From contig URTL01000024.1 in NCBI GenBank assembly GCA_900550785.1, positions 1 to 18,503 on the forward strand: 18,503 nt of DNA. Direction: 5' to 3'. Position numbers and translations under genes: made by a program. Under the pieces are notes generated by a model that worked only from the letters and a program-made list of their open reading frames with translations, was not told the origin of the DNA and ran no database searches. Positions within the stretch are counted from its first letter, which is position 1. The number at the start of each line of letters is the position of its first letter. Origin of the DNA: an uncultured Collinsella sp. GTDB lineage: Bacteria; Actinomycetota; Coriobacteriia; Coriobacteriales; Coriobacteriaceae. This document shows positions 1 through 7,679 of the stretch, one piece after another.

Positions 1-694
1 GCAGATCATCTTGGATCTGGAAGGCGAGGCCCGTGTGCAGGCCAAAGGCGCGCAGTGCCTCAATCTGCTCCTCGCTGCCGCCGCCGATAATGGCTCCGGC
101 GGCAAGCGGCGTGGCTCCGCTGTAAAACGCGGTCTTGTGCGTCGCCATGTCCAGGTAGTCATCAACCGAGATATCAAAGCGCCCGTCACGGACCCAACCC
201 AGGTCGAGTGCTTGACCCTCAATGGTGCGGACGATCATCTCGGTAAGCTCGTGGAGCACGCGCAGCTTCACGTCGGACTCCAGCGTAGGGTCGTCGAGAA
301 CCGTCTTGGTGACCATGGTGAGCGCCAGGTCGCCACAATTGATGGCAAGGCCCGTGCCCTCGGTAAGGTGCATGCAGGGCTTGCCTCGACGAAGCTGTCC
401 GTTGTCGGCGATGTCGTCGTGGATCAGCGCGCCCGACTGGAAATGCTCGATGGCTGCCGCGGCGCTGCGGGCGCTCTCAAAGCTACCGCCCACTGCGGTT
501 GCGGCGAGCATGCAGATAAGCGGGCGGTGGCGCTTGCCGGCGTTGGCCGTAAAAGCCGAGAGCGGCGCATACAGGTAGCGCTCGATATCGGCAGAGGTCG
601 CCTGTCCGTCAAAGAACGTGGCCAGATAGTCGTTAATCTGGTCAAAGTGCTGGGCTAAAAAGCTGGTAAACGGACTGGACACGGGTTCTCGCAT
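1..694 (-). CDS. Polyprenyl diphosphate synthase (FPP/GGPP-type), partial, 3' end outside window
   Basis: About 231 codons are visible, reading MREPVSSPFTSFLAQHF at the start and running off the left edge. The first aspartate-rich motif is clear (LIHDDIADNGQLRRGKPCMH, a DDxxD followed by the RRGxP stretch). The second (FQIQDDL) lies right at the edge, so the Mg-diphosphate site is intact as far as it can be seen. The family condenses isopentenyl diphosphate with an allylic diphosphate to make isoprenoid chains for quinones or lipid carriers. Chain length cannot be read here, so no symbol is given. The ATG at 694 is preceded by a weak AGAAAG and is the first good in-frame start. The gene follows the PTS gene on the same strand after a 113-nt gap, which holds short palindromes (706-719 and 717-737) but no clear terminator. 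It is probably a separate transcription unit. Confidence 0.9.
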   Translation of the reverse strand, partial: MREPVSSPFTSFLAQHFDQINDYLATFFDGQATSADIERYLYAPLSAFTANAGKRHRPLICMLAATAVGGSFESARSAAAAIEHFQSGALIHDDIADNGQLRRGKPCMHLTEGTGLAINCGDLALTMVTKTVLDDPTLESDVKLRVLHELTEMIVRTIEGQALDLGWVRDGRFDISVDDYLDMATHKTAFYSGATPLAAGAIIGGGSEEQIEALRAFGLHTGLAFQIQDDL

Positions 695-807
695 TCTTTC
701 TGAGGTTGCATTGATGCAATATGCAGACAACATATTGCCACATCAGGGCGTTTGGCGCGGCAGTTTTGGCGATTTAGGACAACGGGCGTGCGTTTGATGG
801 AGTGTGC

Positions 808-3258
808 CTAAATCAGCCTAAAATGCTCGAGCGCCGCAACGACACCGTCGTGATCGACGGTGTCGGTCACGTAATCGGCCTTATCCTTGAGATAGTCCGG
901 CGCGTTGCCCATGGCGATACCGACATCGACGGCGTTCATCAGCGAGACGTCATTGCTGGCGTCGCCGATGCCGTATACGGTTCCATGGTGGGGATCGAGG
1001 GCGTCGAGTACAGACTGGATGCCCCCGCGCTTCGTGCATTCGCGGGGCGAGATTTCGGTTACCTCGAGTTCGAGCTCGTTAAAGCACAGCAGCGGCTCAA
1101 GTGCCTTATCTTGAGCGATGTGGTTGGCGAGCGGTGTAGACATCAAGATCTTGTAGACACTGTAATGTTGCAGCTGCGTGACTGCGTCGCCCAGGGTGCG
1201 CGCGTATCCGGGAGCATCGGGGGCATCGGCACTCATGCGCACGACGCCGTTGAGGCCCTCAAAGCGGATGACCTCGCTCGATTGCTCAAGGTAGGGGGCA
1301 AGACGCTGCAGCATACTGGGCGTCATCGACAGATCGCGAATTGCGTGTCCGTTGATCTCGGCGTAACCGCCCGCAAGACAGACGATGCCGGTCCAGGGCA
1401 GCTCAAGAAGTTTGGGGTGGATGCAGCTCAGGGTGCGTCCCGTGCAGATAAAGGCCATGTTGCCGTTGGCGACAAACTCGCGGATTGCCTGCGAAACCGC
1501 CTCGTTGGGATAGGGGGAGAGGTCCCGCTCGTCTTCGGGAAGGTCTTGGGCGAGCCTGGGGTCTTGCCAGGCGAGCGTTCCGTCGATATCGAAGAAGCAG
1601 ATATCGCCGCGCTTGTGGGTTGGGCTGGCGACAGGGGAGGCCGAGGCGGTGGGCACAAATCCCGGCTCGAGGCCCATGATCTGGTCAAAATGCTCTTTAA
1701 CGCGGGGAACGGAGATGCCGATGACCACCTGGGCGGTCTTGCCCGTAATGATGAGGCCCTTGGCGCCCACCGCGACAAACGACGCGTTATCTGCAACGAT
1801 GGAAGGGTCTGCGACCTCGACGCGCAGGCGCGTGGCACAGTTGGTTGCGCCCACGATATTGCCAACGCCACCTAAAAGCTGAATTACCCGCTCAGCGAGG
1901 ACGTGATCTTGATCGGATCGACTATCGACCTCGTCATTGGGGGATTGCTCTTTGGCAAAGTCGCTTCCCGTTAAACAATCGATTGCCGCGCGATTGGCAA
2001 CATGATCCTCGCGGCCCGGTGTCTTAAGGTCATAGACCAAGATGAGTGCTCGAAAACTAACAAAAAAGATGAGGCTAAAGGCAAGGCCGATACCGAGCGC
2101 CAAAAGATAGGCACCGGCATGCGTGCGCATGAGCGGAATAAAGTTGAAGGCTGCCATCTCCATGAGGCCGCCCGAGAAGATGCCGACGATGCCAAAGAGA
2201 TTCATGGTTGTGGCAAGGCAAGACGATAAGACGGCGTAGAGCAAAAAGAGCCCGGGGTGGGTGAACATAAAGAGAAACTCGAGTGGCTCGGTAACGCCGC
2301 AAACCACCGAGGCGACGATGGCGGGCAAAAGGATGACCTTAAGGCCGGCGCGGCGCTCTGGTTTTGCGGTGGAGTAGAACGCGGCTGCGATGGCGGGAAG
2401 GCCAAAGAGCTTGACCCAGCCGGTGGCGGTAAAACCGGCCCACGGCGCAAGTTCATTAAGGGGGCGCGTGCTATGGGAGAGGATGGGGAGCAAGCTGCTC
2501 CACGTGGCGTAGATGCCGTCGTTAATGACCAAGTTGTCGTAGTAGATCGGCATGTAGAGCAGGTGGTGCAGCCCCATGGGCTCGAGCGCTCGCTCCAAAA
2601 ACACAAAGATGCCCACGCCAAAGGGGCCGACGCTCGTAAGTGCATGGCGCAGCGTTTCGGTCATTGCGTATACGGAGGGCACGATGGCGGCCGAGATAGC
2701 GGCAAGGGCAAACACGGCAAAAAAGCTGATGAGGTAGACCAGCGAGGAGCCCGAGAAGGTGCCGAGCCAATCGGGAACCTTGGCATCGTAGAAGCGGTCA
2801 TGGATGGCGACGACGGTTGCCGATACCACCAGCGGGCCGATAATGCCGGTGTCGAGCGTCTTGATGCCGTCGATGACGGTGATACCGTTGGCGGGGGTCA
2901 AAGATGACGGGTACTTAAGCCCAAGGTTGTCTCCGCTCAGCTTAATGATCTCGCTCAAAAAGAAGCAATAGGCAAAATAGGCCACGAGTGCCTCGAGGCA
3001 GCAGCGTGCCGGTTGCTTTTGGGCAAGACCGATGGGCAGCGCTACGGCAAAAAGGAGCGGGAGGCGTTTAAAGACCGTCCATGAGCCGCGCTGGATGATG
3101 GCCCAAAAAACGTACCAAGGGGTTCCGTATACGGCTAGATCGCCGACGATGTCCGCAGTCGTTGCGAGAGCGGAGACGCCGACCATGAGGCCCGATATAG
3201 AAAACAGCATGGCGGGAGCGAACATTGCCCCGCCAAAGCGTTGGATTTTTTGCAGCAT
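808..3258 (-). CDS. Fusion protein: PTS EIIC-EIIB (glucose/alpha-glucoside family, MalX/GlvC-like) with C-terminal HAD-IIB (Cof-type) phosphatase
   Basis: This 816-residue protein has three parts in one uninterrupted frame. Residues 1-410 are a hydrophobic EIIC membrane domain with the family motif GVTEPLEFLF (321-330), a GLHHLL segment (229-234) and an IDGIKTLDTGIIGPL stretch, as in MalX/GlvC-type maltose/alpha-glucoside permeases. Residues 448-528 are an EIIB domain with the phosphorylated cysteine in TNCATRLR (Cys474). A Ser/Ala/Pro-rich linker (about 535-548) leads to a HAD domain (551-816). All four HAD motifs are present: DIDGT with D557/D559, CTGRT (605-609), Lys743 and GDASND (765-770). 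The C-B order is that of the glucose/maltose family. No EIIA is present, so it must act in trans. The protein should import and phosphorylate a sugar. The phosphatase could then release free sugar, but this is inference. The ATG at 3258 has a GGAAGG ribosome site six bases upstream. It is transcribed divergently from the GntR gene. Confidence 0.93.
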   Translation of the reverse strand: MLQKIQRFGGAMFAPAMLFSISGLMVGVSALATTADIVGDLAVYGTPWYVFWAIIQRGSWTVFKRLPLLFAVALPIGLAQKQPARCCLEALVAYFAYCFFLSEIIKLSGDNLGLKYPSSLTPANGITVIDGIKTLDTGIIGPLVVSATVVAIHDRFYDAKVPDWLGTFSGSSLVYLISFFAVFALAAISAAIVPSVYAMTETLRHALTSVGPFGVGIFVFLERALEPMGLHHLLYMPIYYDNLVINDGIYATWSSLLPILSHSTRPLNELAPWAGFTATGWVKLFGLPAIAAAFYSTAKPERRAGLKVILLPAIVASVVCGVTEPLEFLFMFTHPGLFLLYAVLSSCLATTMNLFGIVGIFSGGLMEMAAFNFIPLMRTHAGAYLLALGIGLAFSLIFFVSFRALILVYDLKTPGREDHVANRAAIDCLTGSDFAKEQSPNDEVDSRSDQDHVLAERVIQLLGGVGNIVGATNCATRLRVEVADPSIVADNASFVAVGAKGLIITGKTAQVVIGISVPRVKEHFDQIMGLEPGFVPTASASPVASPTHKRGDICFFDIDGTLAWQDPRLAQDLPEDERDLSPYPNEAVSQAIREFVANGNMAFICTGRTLSCIHPKLLELPWTGIVCLAGGYAEINGHAIRDLSMTPSMLQRLAPYLEQSSEVIRFEGLNGVVRMSADAPDAPGYARTLGDAVTQLQHYSVYKILMSTPLANHIAQDKALEPLLCFNELELEVTEISPRECTKRGGIQSVLDALDPHHGTVYGIGDASNDVSLMNAVDVGIAMGNAPDYLKDKADYVTDTVDHDGVVAALEHFRLI

Positions 3259-3301
3259 GTTCTGCCTTCCGAATATCGAGGCGCGTTGCGCGTGGGGAAA
3301 C

Positions 3302-3324
3302 GTTTAAACAATGGATTCATTGTA
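3302..3324 (-). promoter_or_regulatory. PTS-HAD promoter -10 with HutC-type operator
   Basis: GTTTAAAC (3302-3309) is a perfect 8-bp palindrome that matches the GTNTANAC pattern known for HutC-subfamily GntR regulators. On the minus strand a TACAAT -10 hexamer lies at 3324-3319, just upstream of it, so a bound repressor would sit near the transcription start. ACAATG-GATT-CATTGT (3308-3323) forms a second inverted repeat across both. I see no good -35. The promoter assignment is inference; the palindromes are direct. Confidence 0.5.
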
Positions 3325-3412
3325 GAGGACCAGACGATTGTCGTGCTGGCAGTTTTGAGCGAAACCGATTTGGGCACGACAGAAACCGTCAACGGTTAAA
3401 TCCTGTCGCTTT

Positions 3413-3452
3413 ACCGATATTCGGTTTAAACAACTTTAAGAAATGCTATCGT
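3413..3452 (+). promoter_or_regulatory. gntR promoter with overlapping HutC-type operator
   Basis: GTTTAAAC recurs at 3424-3431, joined to another palindrome, ACCGA-TAT-TCGGT (3413-3425). An extended -10, TGC-TATCGT, follows (hexamer 3447-3452), so the operator covers the -35 position, as expected for autorepression. A further perfect palindrome, AACCGT-CA-ACGGTT, lies upstream at 3384-3397 and could bind a different factor. Confidence 0.5.
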
Positions 3453-3487
3453 GCCTAGCCGGAAATAAATAATGTAGAGGTGAAACA

Positions 3488-4207
3488 ATGCCAAAAGCGA
3501 TATACGAAGGAATCTACCGAGAAATACGCTCGCGCATCATTAATGGGACCTATGCGTTTCAGGAGATGCTGCCAACCGAAGCCGAGCTGACCGCGGAGTT
3601 CGGATGTACTCGCAATACCGTCCGTCGCGCCTTGGGTATGCTGGCCGACGGGATGTTTGTGCAGCCCATACACGGCAAGGGCGTGCGCGTTATTTGGCTT
3701 AAGGGCGAAACCGACATGTTGGGCGCACTCGAGGAAGTTGAGTCGTTTGGCGAATTTGCAAAGCGCAACAATGTCGTCGCATCGACCGAGGTCAAGTCTT
3801 TTGAGCATTTGATTTGCACCGAGCAGCTCTCTCGTCGCCTGGGCTTTAAGGTGGGCGAGGAGTTGATTCGCGTGGTGCGTGTCCGAAGCCTTAACGGCAA
3901 TGCGCGCCAAGTAGACCATGGTTACTTTTTGGAGTCGATCGCCAAGGGTCTGACGCCCGAGATCGCCGCAAAGTCAATTTACGACTATCTGGAGCACAAA
4001 CGCGGCGTCAAGGTGATGGCGAGTCGCCGTACGGTGAGCGTCGAGCTTGCCAACGATGAGGACTGCAGCTATCTTGACCTCGGCAAATACAACTGTGTCG
4101 CCGTCATGGAGAGCCAGTCGTACACCTCGGACGGCATCTTGTTCGAGGTCACGCATGCCCGCACGCATCCCGAGATCTTCCATTACCGCGTCAACTCCAA
4201 GCGATAG
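3488..4207 (+). CDS. GntR-family (HutC/TreR-like) transcriptional regulator
   Basis: This is a 239-residue protein. It has an N-terminal winged helix-turn-helix (about 1-70; YREIRSRIINGTYAFQEMLPTEAELTAEFGCTRNTVRRAL, the classic GntR signature) and a UTRA effector domain (about 90-235), which gives the HutC subfamily and its usual length. UTRA regulators typically sense sugar phosphates or small metabolites, and TreR senses trehalose 6-phosphate. Being divergent from a PTS gene, a phosphosugar effector made by that PTS is the natural guess. The ATG has an AGAGGTG ribosome site five bases upstream. HutC-type operator matches occur in its own promoter, the PTS promoter and upstream of other alpha-glucan genes here, so it probably acts as a local regulon repressor. 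The effector and sites are inferred. Confidence 0.93.
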   Translation: MPKAIYEGIYREIRSRIINGTYAFQEMLPTEAELTAEFGCTRNTVRRALGMLADGMFVQPIHGKGVRVIWLKGETDMLGALEEVESFGEFAKRNNVVASTEVKSFEHLICTEQLSRRLGFKVGEELIRVVRVRSLNGNARQVDHGYFLESIAKGLTPEIAAKSIYDYLEHKRGVKVMASRRTVSVELANDEDCSYLDLGKYNCVAVMESQSYTSDGILFEVTHARTHPEIFHYRVNSKR

Positions 4208-4249
4208 CCGGCTAGCTCGCAGCCTGACGAGACTCATGCCCTCAAAGCG

Positions 4250-4296
4250 AAAACGCCCGGTCAAACCGACGATGCATCGGCTTGACCGGGCGTTTT
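4250..4296 (+). terminator. Rho-independent terminator after gntR
   Basis: A perfect 15-bp stem is formed by AAAACGCCCGGTCAA (4250-4264) and its complement (4282-4296). The loop holds a smaller CCGA/TCGG stem. The A-run and T-run at the two ends mean it could work in both directions, but only gntR reads into it. Confidence 0.9.
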
Positions 4297-4318
4297 CTCT
4301 GCATTCGATAACAAATAA

Positions 4319-4425
4319 TTGTTTATACAAAACTTGTCAAGTATCAAGTTGAAATTACCGTTCACCGAAGTTTTTCTACCGCTCTAGTAATACTTGTTCA
4401 AACAAGTAGCCAAATAGCGTATCGT
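4319..4425 (+). promoter_or_regulatory. Promoter/operator region of the ABC sugar-transport operon
   Basis: Three palindromes lie here. TTGTTTATACAA (4319-4330) contains GTTTATAC, a match to GTNTANAC. ACTTG-T-CAAGT spans 4332-4342. TACTTGTT-CA-AACAAGTA (4391-4408) is a perfect inverted repeat with 8-bp arms whose core GTTCAAAC differs by one base from the GTTTAAAC operators elsewhere in the window. TTCAAA (4397-4402) and TATCGT (4420-4425) are 17 bases apart and could be the -35 and -10, so the 18-bp palindrome would cover the -35. The same -10 and operator spacing recur in front of gntR (24 and 23 bases). Confidence 0.55.
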
Positions 4426-4513
4426 ACAAATCAGCAAAAGGGGCAAAGTCCCCGAGCCAATCTCCGAAGGCGGCGGCAAAGGGTGCCGCCACGGTGTGAA
4501 AGGGTGGATTGTA

Positions 4514-5830
4514 ATGAAGAACGAAATGAGCAGAAGGCAGTTCCTGGGCTTTGCTGGTTCCGCGGCTGCGGTTCTTGGTCTGGGCCTCGTGGGCTGCGGT
4601 GGCTCCGCCGGCTCCGGCTCCTCTGCTTCTGGTGACGCTGCCGAGGTCTACTTCCTTCAATTCAAGCCCGAGGTCGACAAGGAGTGGAAGGAGATCGCCA
4701 AGGCGTACAAGAAGGAGAAGGGCGTCGAGGTCAAGATCGTGACCGCCGCCTCCAACACCTACGAGGAGAAGCTCAAGTCCGAGATGTCCAAGAGCTCCGC
4801 TCCGACCCTGTTCCAGGTCAACGGCCCCACCGGTCTTAAGAACTGGAAGGATTACTGCGCCGACCTGTCCGATACCAAGCTCCGCGGTGAGCTCATCGAC
4901 GACTCCCTGGCTCTGCAGTCCGACGGCAAGGATCTGGGTATCGACTGGGTCCAGGAGAGCTACGGCATCATCTACAACAAGCAGCTGCTCGAGAAGGCTG
5001 GCTACAAGGCCGAGGACATCAACTCCTTCGACAAGCTGAAGGCTTGTGCCGACGACATCCAGGCCCGCAAGGACGAGCTCGGCATTGAGGGCGCCTTTAC
5101 TTCCGCCGGCATGGATGACTCCTCCAGCTGGCGCTACACCACCCACCTCGCCAACCTCCCGCTCTACTACGAGTTCGAGAAGGAGCACAACCAGGAGGAC
5201 GACGAGATCAAGGGCGAGTATCTCGACAACTTCAAGCAGATCTTCGACCTGTACATCACCGACTCCACCTGCGATCCTTCGCAGCTTGCCTCCAAGACCG
5301 GTGACGACGCCACCAACGAGTTCGCAACCGGCAAGGCCGTCTTCTATCAGAACGGCTCTTGGGCATACGCTGACCTCACCAAGGCCGGTATGACCGACGA
5401 TCAGATTGGCATGATGCCCATCTACATCGGTGTCGACGGCGAGGAGAACCAGGGCCTGTGCTCCGGCGGCGAGAACTACTGGTGCGTGAGTTCCCAGGCT
5501 TCCGAGGATGCCCAGAAGGCCACCGAGGACTTCATGTACTGGTGCGTCACCGCTGACACCCCGACCAGCATCATCGCCGACAAGATGGGTCTGACCGCTC
5601 CGTTCAAGAGCGCCAAGGAGACTACCAACGTCTTCTCGCAGCAGGCCGTTGCCATGGCTAAGGACGGCAAGAAGACCGTCGCTTGGGACTTCGTCTACAT
5701 CCCCTCTGAGGAGTGGAAGAAGAACCTCAAGCAGGCTCTGATCGCCTATGCTGCCGACAACAGCAAGTGGGACGGCGTCAAGAACGCCTTCGTCGATGGC
5801 TGGAAGACCGAGAAGGCTGCTTCCGAGTAA
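4514..5830 (+). CDS. Extracellular carbohydrate-binding lipoprotein of a CUT1 ABC transporter
   Basis: This is a 438-residue family-1 solute-binding protein (MalE-like). The N-terminus carries SRRQFLG (6-12), a twin-arginine-like motif, then a hydrophobic stretch and a lipobox LVGC with Cys28, followed by a Gly/Ser linker. It should therefore be lipid-anchored on the outer face of the membrane, where it captures sugar for the downstream permeases. The mature part shows the usual start (EVYFLQFKPEVDKEWKEIAKAYKKEKG). The sugar cannot be read directly; maltose or maltodextrin is inferred from malQ, glgP and the shared operator-like sites. ATG 4514 is preferred over the in-frame GTG at 4496 because AAGGGTGG lies six bases before it. 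Codon choice is strongly skewed (Lys nearly all AAG, Glu GAG, Asp GAC), more than in neighbours, which suggests high expression. A stable hairpin follows the stop. Confidence 0.93.
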   Translation: MKNEMSRRQFLGFAGSAAAVLGLGLVGCGGSAGSGSSASGDAAEVYFLQFKPEVDKEWKEIAKAYKKEKGVEVKIVTAASNTYEEKLKSEMSKSSAPTLFQVNGPTGLKNWKDYCADLSDTKLRGELIDDSLALQSDGKDLGIDWVQESYGIIYNKQLLEKAGYKAEDINSFDKLKACADDIQARKDELGIEGAFTSAGMDDSSSWRYTTHLANLPLYYEFEKEHNQEDDEIKGEYLDNFKQIFDLYITDSTCDPSQLASKTGDDATNEFATGKAVFYQNGSWAYADLTKAGMTDDQIGMMPIYIGVDGEENQGLCSGGENYWCVSSQASEDAQKATEDFMYWCVTADTPTSIIADKMGLTAPFKSAKETTNVFSQQAVAMAKDGKKTVAWDFVYIPSEEWKKNLKQALIAYAADNSKWDGVKNAFVDGWKTEKAASE

Positions 5831-5861
5831 GTAGTTGCTGCCCAAGCTATCTGATTAGCGA

Positions 5862-5897
5862 CAGGGGGCGGGCAGACGTTGGTTTGCCCGCCCCCTG
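5862..5897 (+). other. Intercistronic RNA hairpin between binding-protein and permease genes
   Basis: CAGGGGGCGGGCA (5862-5874) pairs perfectly over 13 bp with 5885-5897, with a 10-nt loop and no T-run after it. Such GC-rich stems between malE-type and malF-type genes usually protect the upstream message from 3' exonucleases and lower downstream expression, giving excess binding protein. That role is inferred. Confidence 0.85.
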
Positions 5898-5917
5898 CAT
5901 ATTGAAAGGACCCTTTT

Positions 5918-6772
5918 ATGGGCAAAGCACTCAAGCGCTGGTGGCCGCTCTTTATGCTGCCCACGTGCCTGGCGTTTATGATCGGGTTCGTGATCCCCTT
6001 TATCCAGGGCTTCTATCTCTCGTTCTGCCAGTTTATTACCATCAACAATGCGCACTTTGTCGGTATCGAGAACTACGTGCGCGCACTGTCCGATCCACAG
6101 TTCTCCACGTCGTTCTTCTTTACCGTGGCGTTTGCCTTCCTGTCGACGGTGCTCATCAACGTGATCGCCCTCGCCATCGCGCAGGCGCTCACCCGCAAGG
6201 CGCTCAAAGGCACCAACATCTTCCGTACGATCTTCTTTATGCCTAACCTGATCGGCGGCATCGTGCTGGGCTACATCTGGCAGATTCTGATCAACTGCCT
6301 GCTCTCCAACGTGGGCGCTCAGCTCATCGCCCTTAACTCTGCTGCTGGCTTCTGGGGCCTTATCATCCTGACCCTGTGGCAGCAGGTCGGCTACATGATG
6401 ATCATCTATATCGCTGGTCTGCAGTCCATTCCGTCCGACTACATCGAGGCCGCCAAGGTCGACGGTGCCACGGCATGGCAGACGTTTTGGAAGGTTAAGA
6501 TCCCTAACCTGATGCCGACCATCACCATCTGCCTGTTCCTGTCCATCACCAACGGCTTTAAGCTGTTCGACCAGAACCTCGCCCTTACCGGCGGCGCCCC
6601 CGCGCACTCCACCGAGATGCTCGCCCTGAACATCTACAACACGTTCTATTCGCGTGCCGGTATCGCATGGCAGGGCATTGGTCAGGCCAAGGCGGTTATC
6701 TTCTGCATCCTGGTCGTAGCCATCTCCATGATTCAGCTTAAGGCCACGAGGTCCAAGGAGGTGCAGCAGTAA
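5918..6772 (+). CDS. ABC sugar permease, MalF type (CUT1)
   Basis: This is a 284-residue inner-membrane protein with about six hydrophobic segments. The EAA loop at 177-198 (EAAKVDGATAWQTFWKVKIP) is the site that contacts the ATPase. It begins MGKALKRWWPLFMLP, typical of short MalF homologues without the long periplasmic loop of the E. coli protein. GAAAGGA lies seven bases before the ATG. The stop overlaps the start of the next permease by one base (TAATG), so the two are translationally coupled and should form the heterodimeric channel. Confidence 0.93.
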   Translation: MGKALKRWWPLFMLPTCLAFMIGFVIPFIQGFYLSFCQFITINNAHFVGIENYVRALSDPQFSTSFFFTVAFAFLSTVLINVIALAIAQALTRKALKGTNIFRTIFFMPNLIGGIVLGYIWQILINCLLSNVGAQLIALNSAAGFWGLIILTLWQQVGYMMIIYIAGLQSIPSDYIEAAKVDGATAWQTFWKVKIPNLMPTITICLFLSITNGFKLFDQNLALTGGAPAHSTEMLALNIYNTFYSRAGIAWQGIGQAKAVIFCILVVAISMIQLKATRSKEVQQ

Positions 6773-7611
6773 TGAAACGCGATAAGGTTATCAACCGCGC
6801 GCTCTCAATCTTCTTTACGATTCTGTCGCTCGCGTGGATCTACCCCGTGTTCATGATTGCGCTCAATTCCTTTAAAAAGGCAACTGCAATCAGCACCACC
6901 ACGGCATTCGATCTGCTCACGCCCGAGACGTTCAACGGCCTCGCAAACTACATGCATGCCCTTAACGAGCAGGGCTTTGCCTCGGCATTTATGTACTCGC
7001 TCATCATCACGGTCACGTCGGTCGTGCTGATTTTGGTGTGCTGCTCCATGTGCGCTTGGTATGTGGTTCGTGTCAACAACAAGATCTCGAACTTCTTCTA
7101 TTACCTGTTCGTCTTCTCGATGGTCGTGCCCTTCCAGATGCTCATGTTCACGCTGTCCAATTTGGCGGACCGCATCGGCTTCAACACGCCGTTCAACATC
7201 TGCTTTATCTATCTTGGCTTTGGCGCGGGCCTGGCGGTCTTTATGTTCGCCGGCTTTGTAAAGAACATCCCGCTCGAGATCGAGGAGGCGGCCATGATTG
7301 ACGGCTGCAACCCGGTCCAGGTGTTCTTTAAGATTGTCCTTCCCATCATGAAGCCCACCTATCTTTCGGTCGGCATCCTCGAGACCATGTGGGTCTGGAA
7401 CGACTATCTGCTGCCCTACCTTACGCTCGACTCCACCAAGTACAAGACCATTCCTATTTTGATCCAGTACTTCCGCGGCGGCTACGGCCACGTCGAGCTC
7501 GGTCCCATGATGGCCTGCATCATGATGGTCGTTATCCCCATCGTCATCATGTACATCCTCTGCCAGAAGTACATCATCGACGGCGTGGTGGCGGGTGCCG
7601 TCAAGGGCTGA
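6772..7611 (+). CDS. ABC sugar permease, MalG type (CUT1)
   Basis: This is a 279-residue permease with about six transmembrane stretches and an EAA loop at 171-194 (EEAAMIDGCNPVQVFFKIVL, then PIMK), as in MalG. The C-terminus ends QKYIIDGVVAGAVKG, the usual MalG-family ending that touches the nucleotide-binding subunit. An AAGGAGGTG ribosome site sits inside the end of the MalF gene. It pairs with the preceding permease to form the translocation pore; the ATPase gene follows after a short gap containing a hairpin. Confidence 0.94.
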   Translation: MKRDKVINRALSIFFTILSLAWIYPVFMIALNSFKKATAISTTTAFDLLTPETFNGLANYMHALNEQGFASAFMYSLIITVTSVVLILVCCSMCAWYVVRVNNKISNFFYYLFVFSMVVPFQMLMFTLSNLADRIGFNTPFNICFIYLGFGAGLAVFMFAGFVKNIPLEIEEAAMIDGCNPVQVFFKIVLPIMKPTYLSVGILETMWVWNDYLLPYLTLDSTKYKTIPILIQYFRGGYGHVELGPMMACIMMVVIPIVIMYILCQKYIIDGVVAGAVKG

Positions 7612-7636
7612 TGCCGTAACTGTTTTGCAAGTTTCT

Positions 7637-7661
7637 GCGGCGCCCCTCAGCGCGGCGCCGC
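7637..7661 (+). other. Intercistronic hairpin between permease and ATPase genes
   Basis: GCGGCGCC (7637-7644) pairs perfectly with GGCGCCGC (7654-7661) across a 9-nt loop, with no T-run. It lies 18 bases before the ATPase ATG and could modulate stability of the permease message or access to the ribosome site (GAAAGG). Confidence 0.7.
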
Positions 7662-7679
7662 ATATCGAAAGGTAAAGAC

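Noticed and set aside
1134..1141. GTGTAGAC, a match to the degenerate pattern GTNTANAC, inside the PTS-HAD gene
   Set aside because: The degenerate pattern should occur a few times by chance in 18.5 kb. This one is within coding sequence and lacks the full GTTTAAAC symmetry.
4496..4513. GTG start adding six residues to the binding lipoprotein
   Set aside because: The extension covers the ribosome site itself (AAGGGTGG); ATG 4514 gives a normal Tat/lipoprotein signal.
4376..5845. Long antisense open frame (489 codons) opposite the sugar-binding protein gene
   Set aside because: It is rich in Leu/Val/Gly runs with no domain. It is the mirror of a strongly biased high-GC gene, whose signal sequence, lipobox and ribosome site are on the plus strand.
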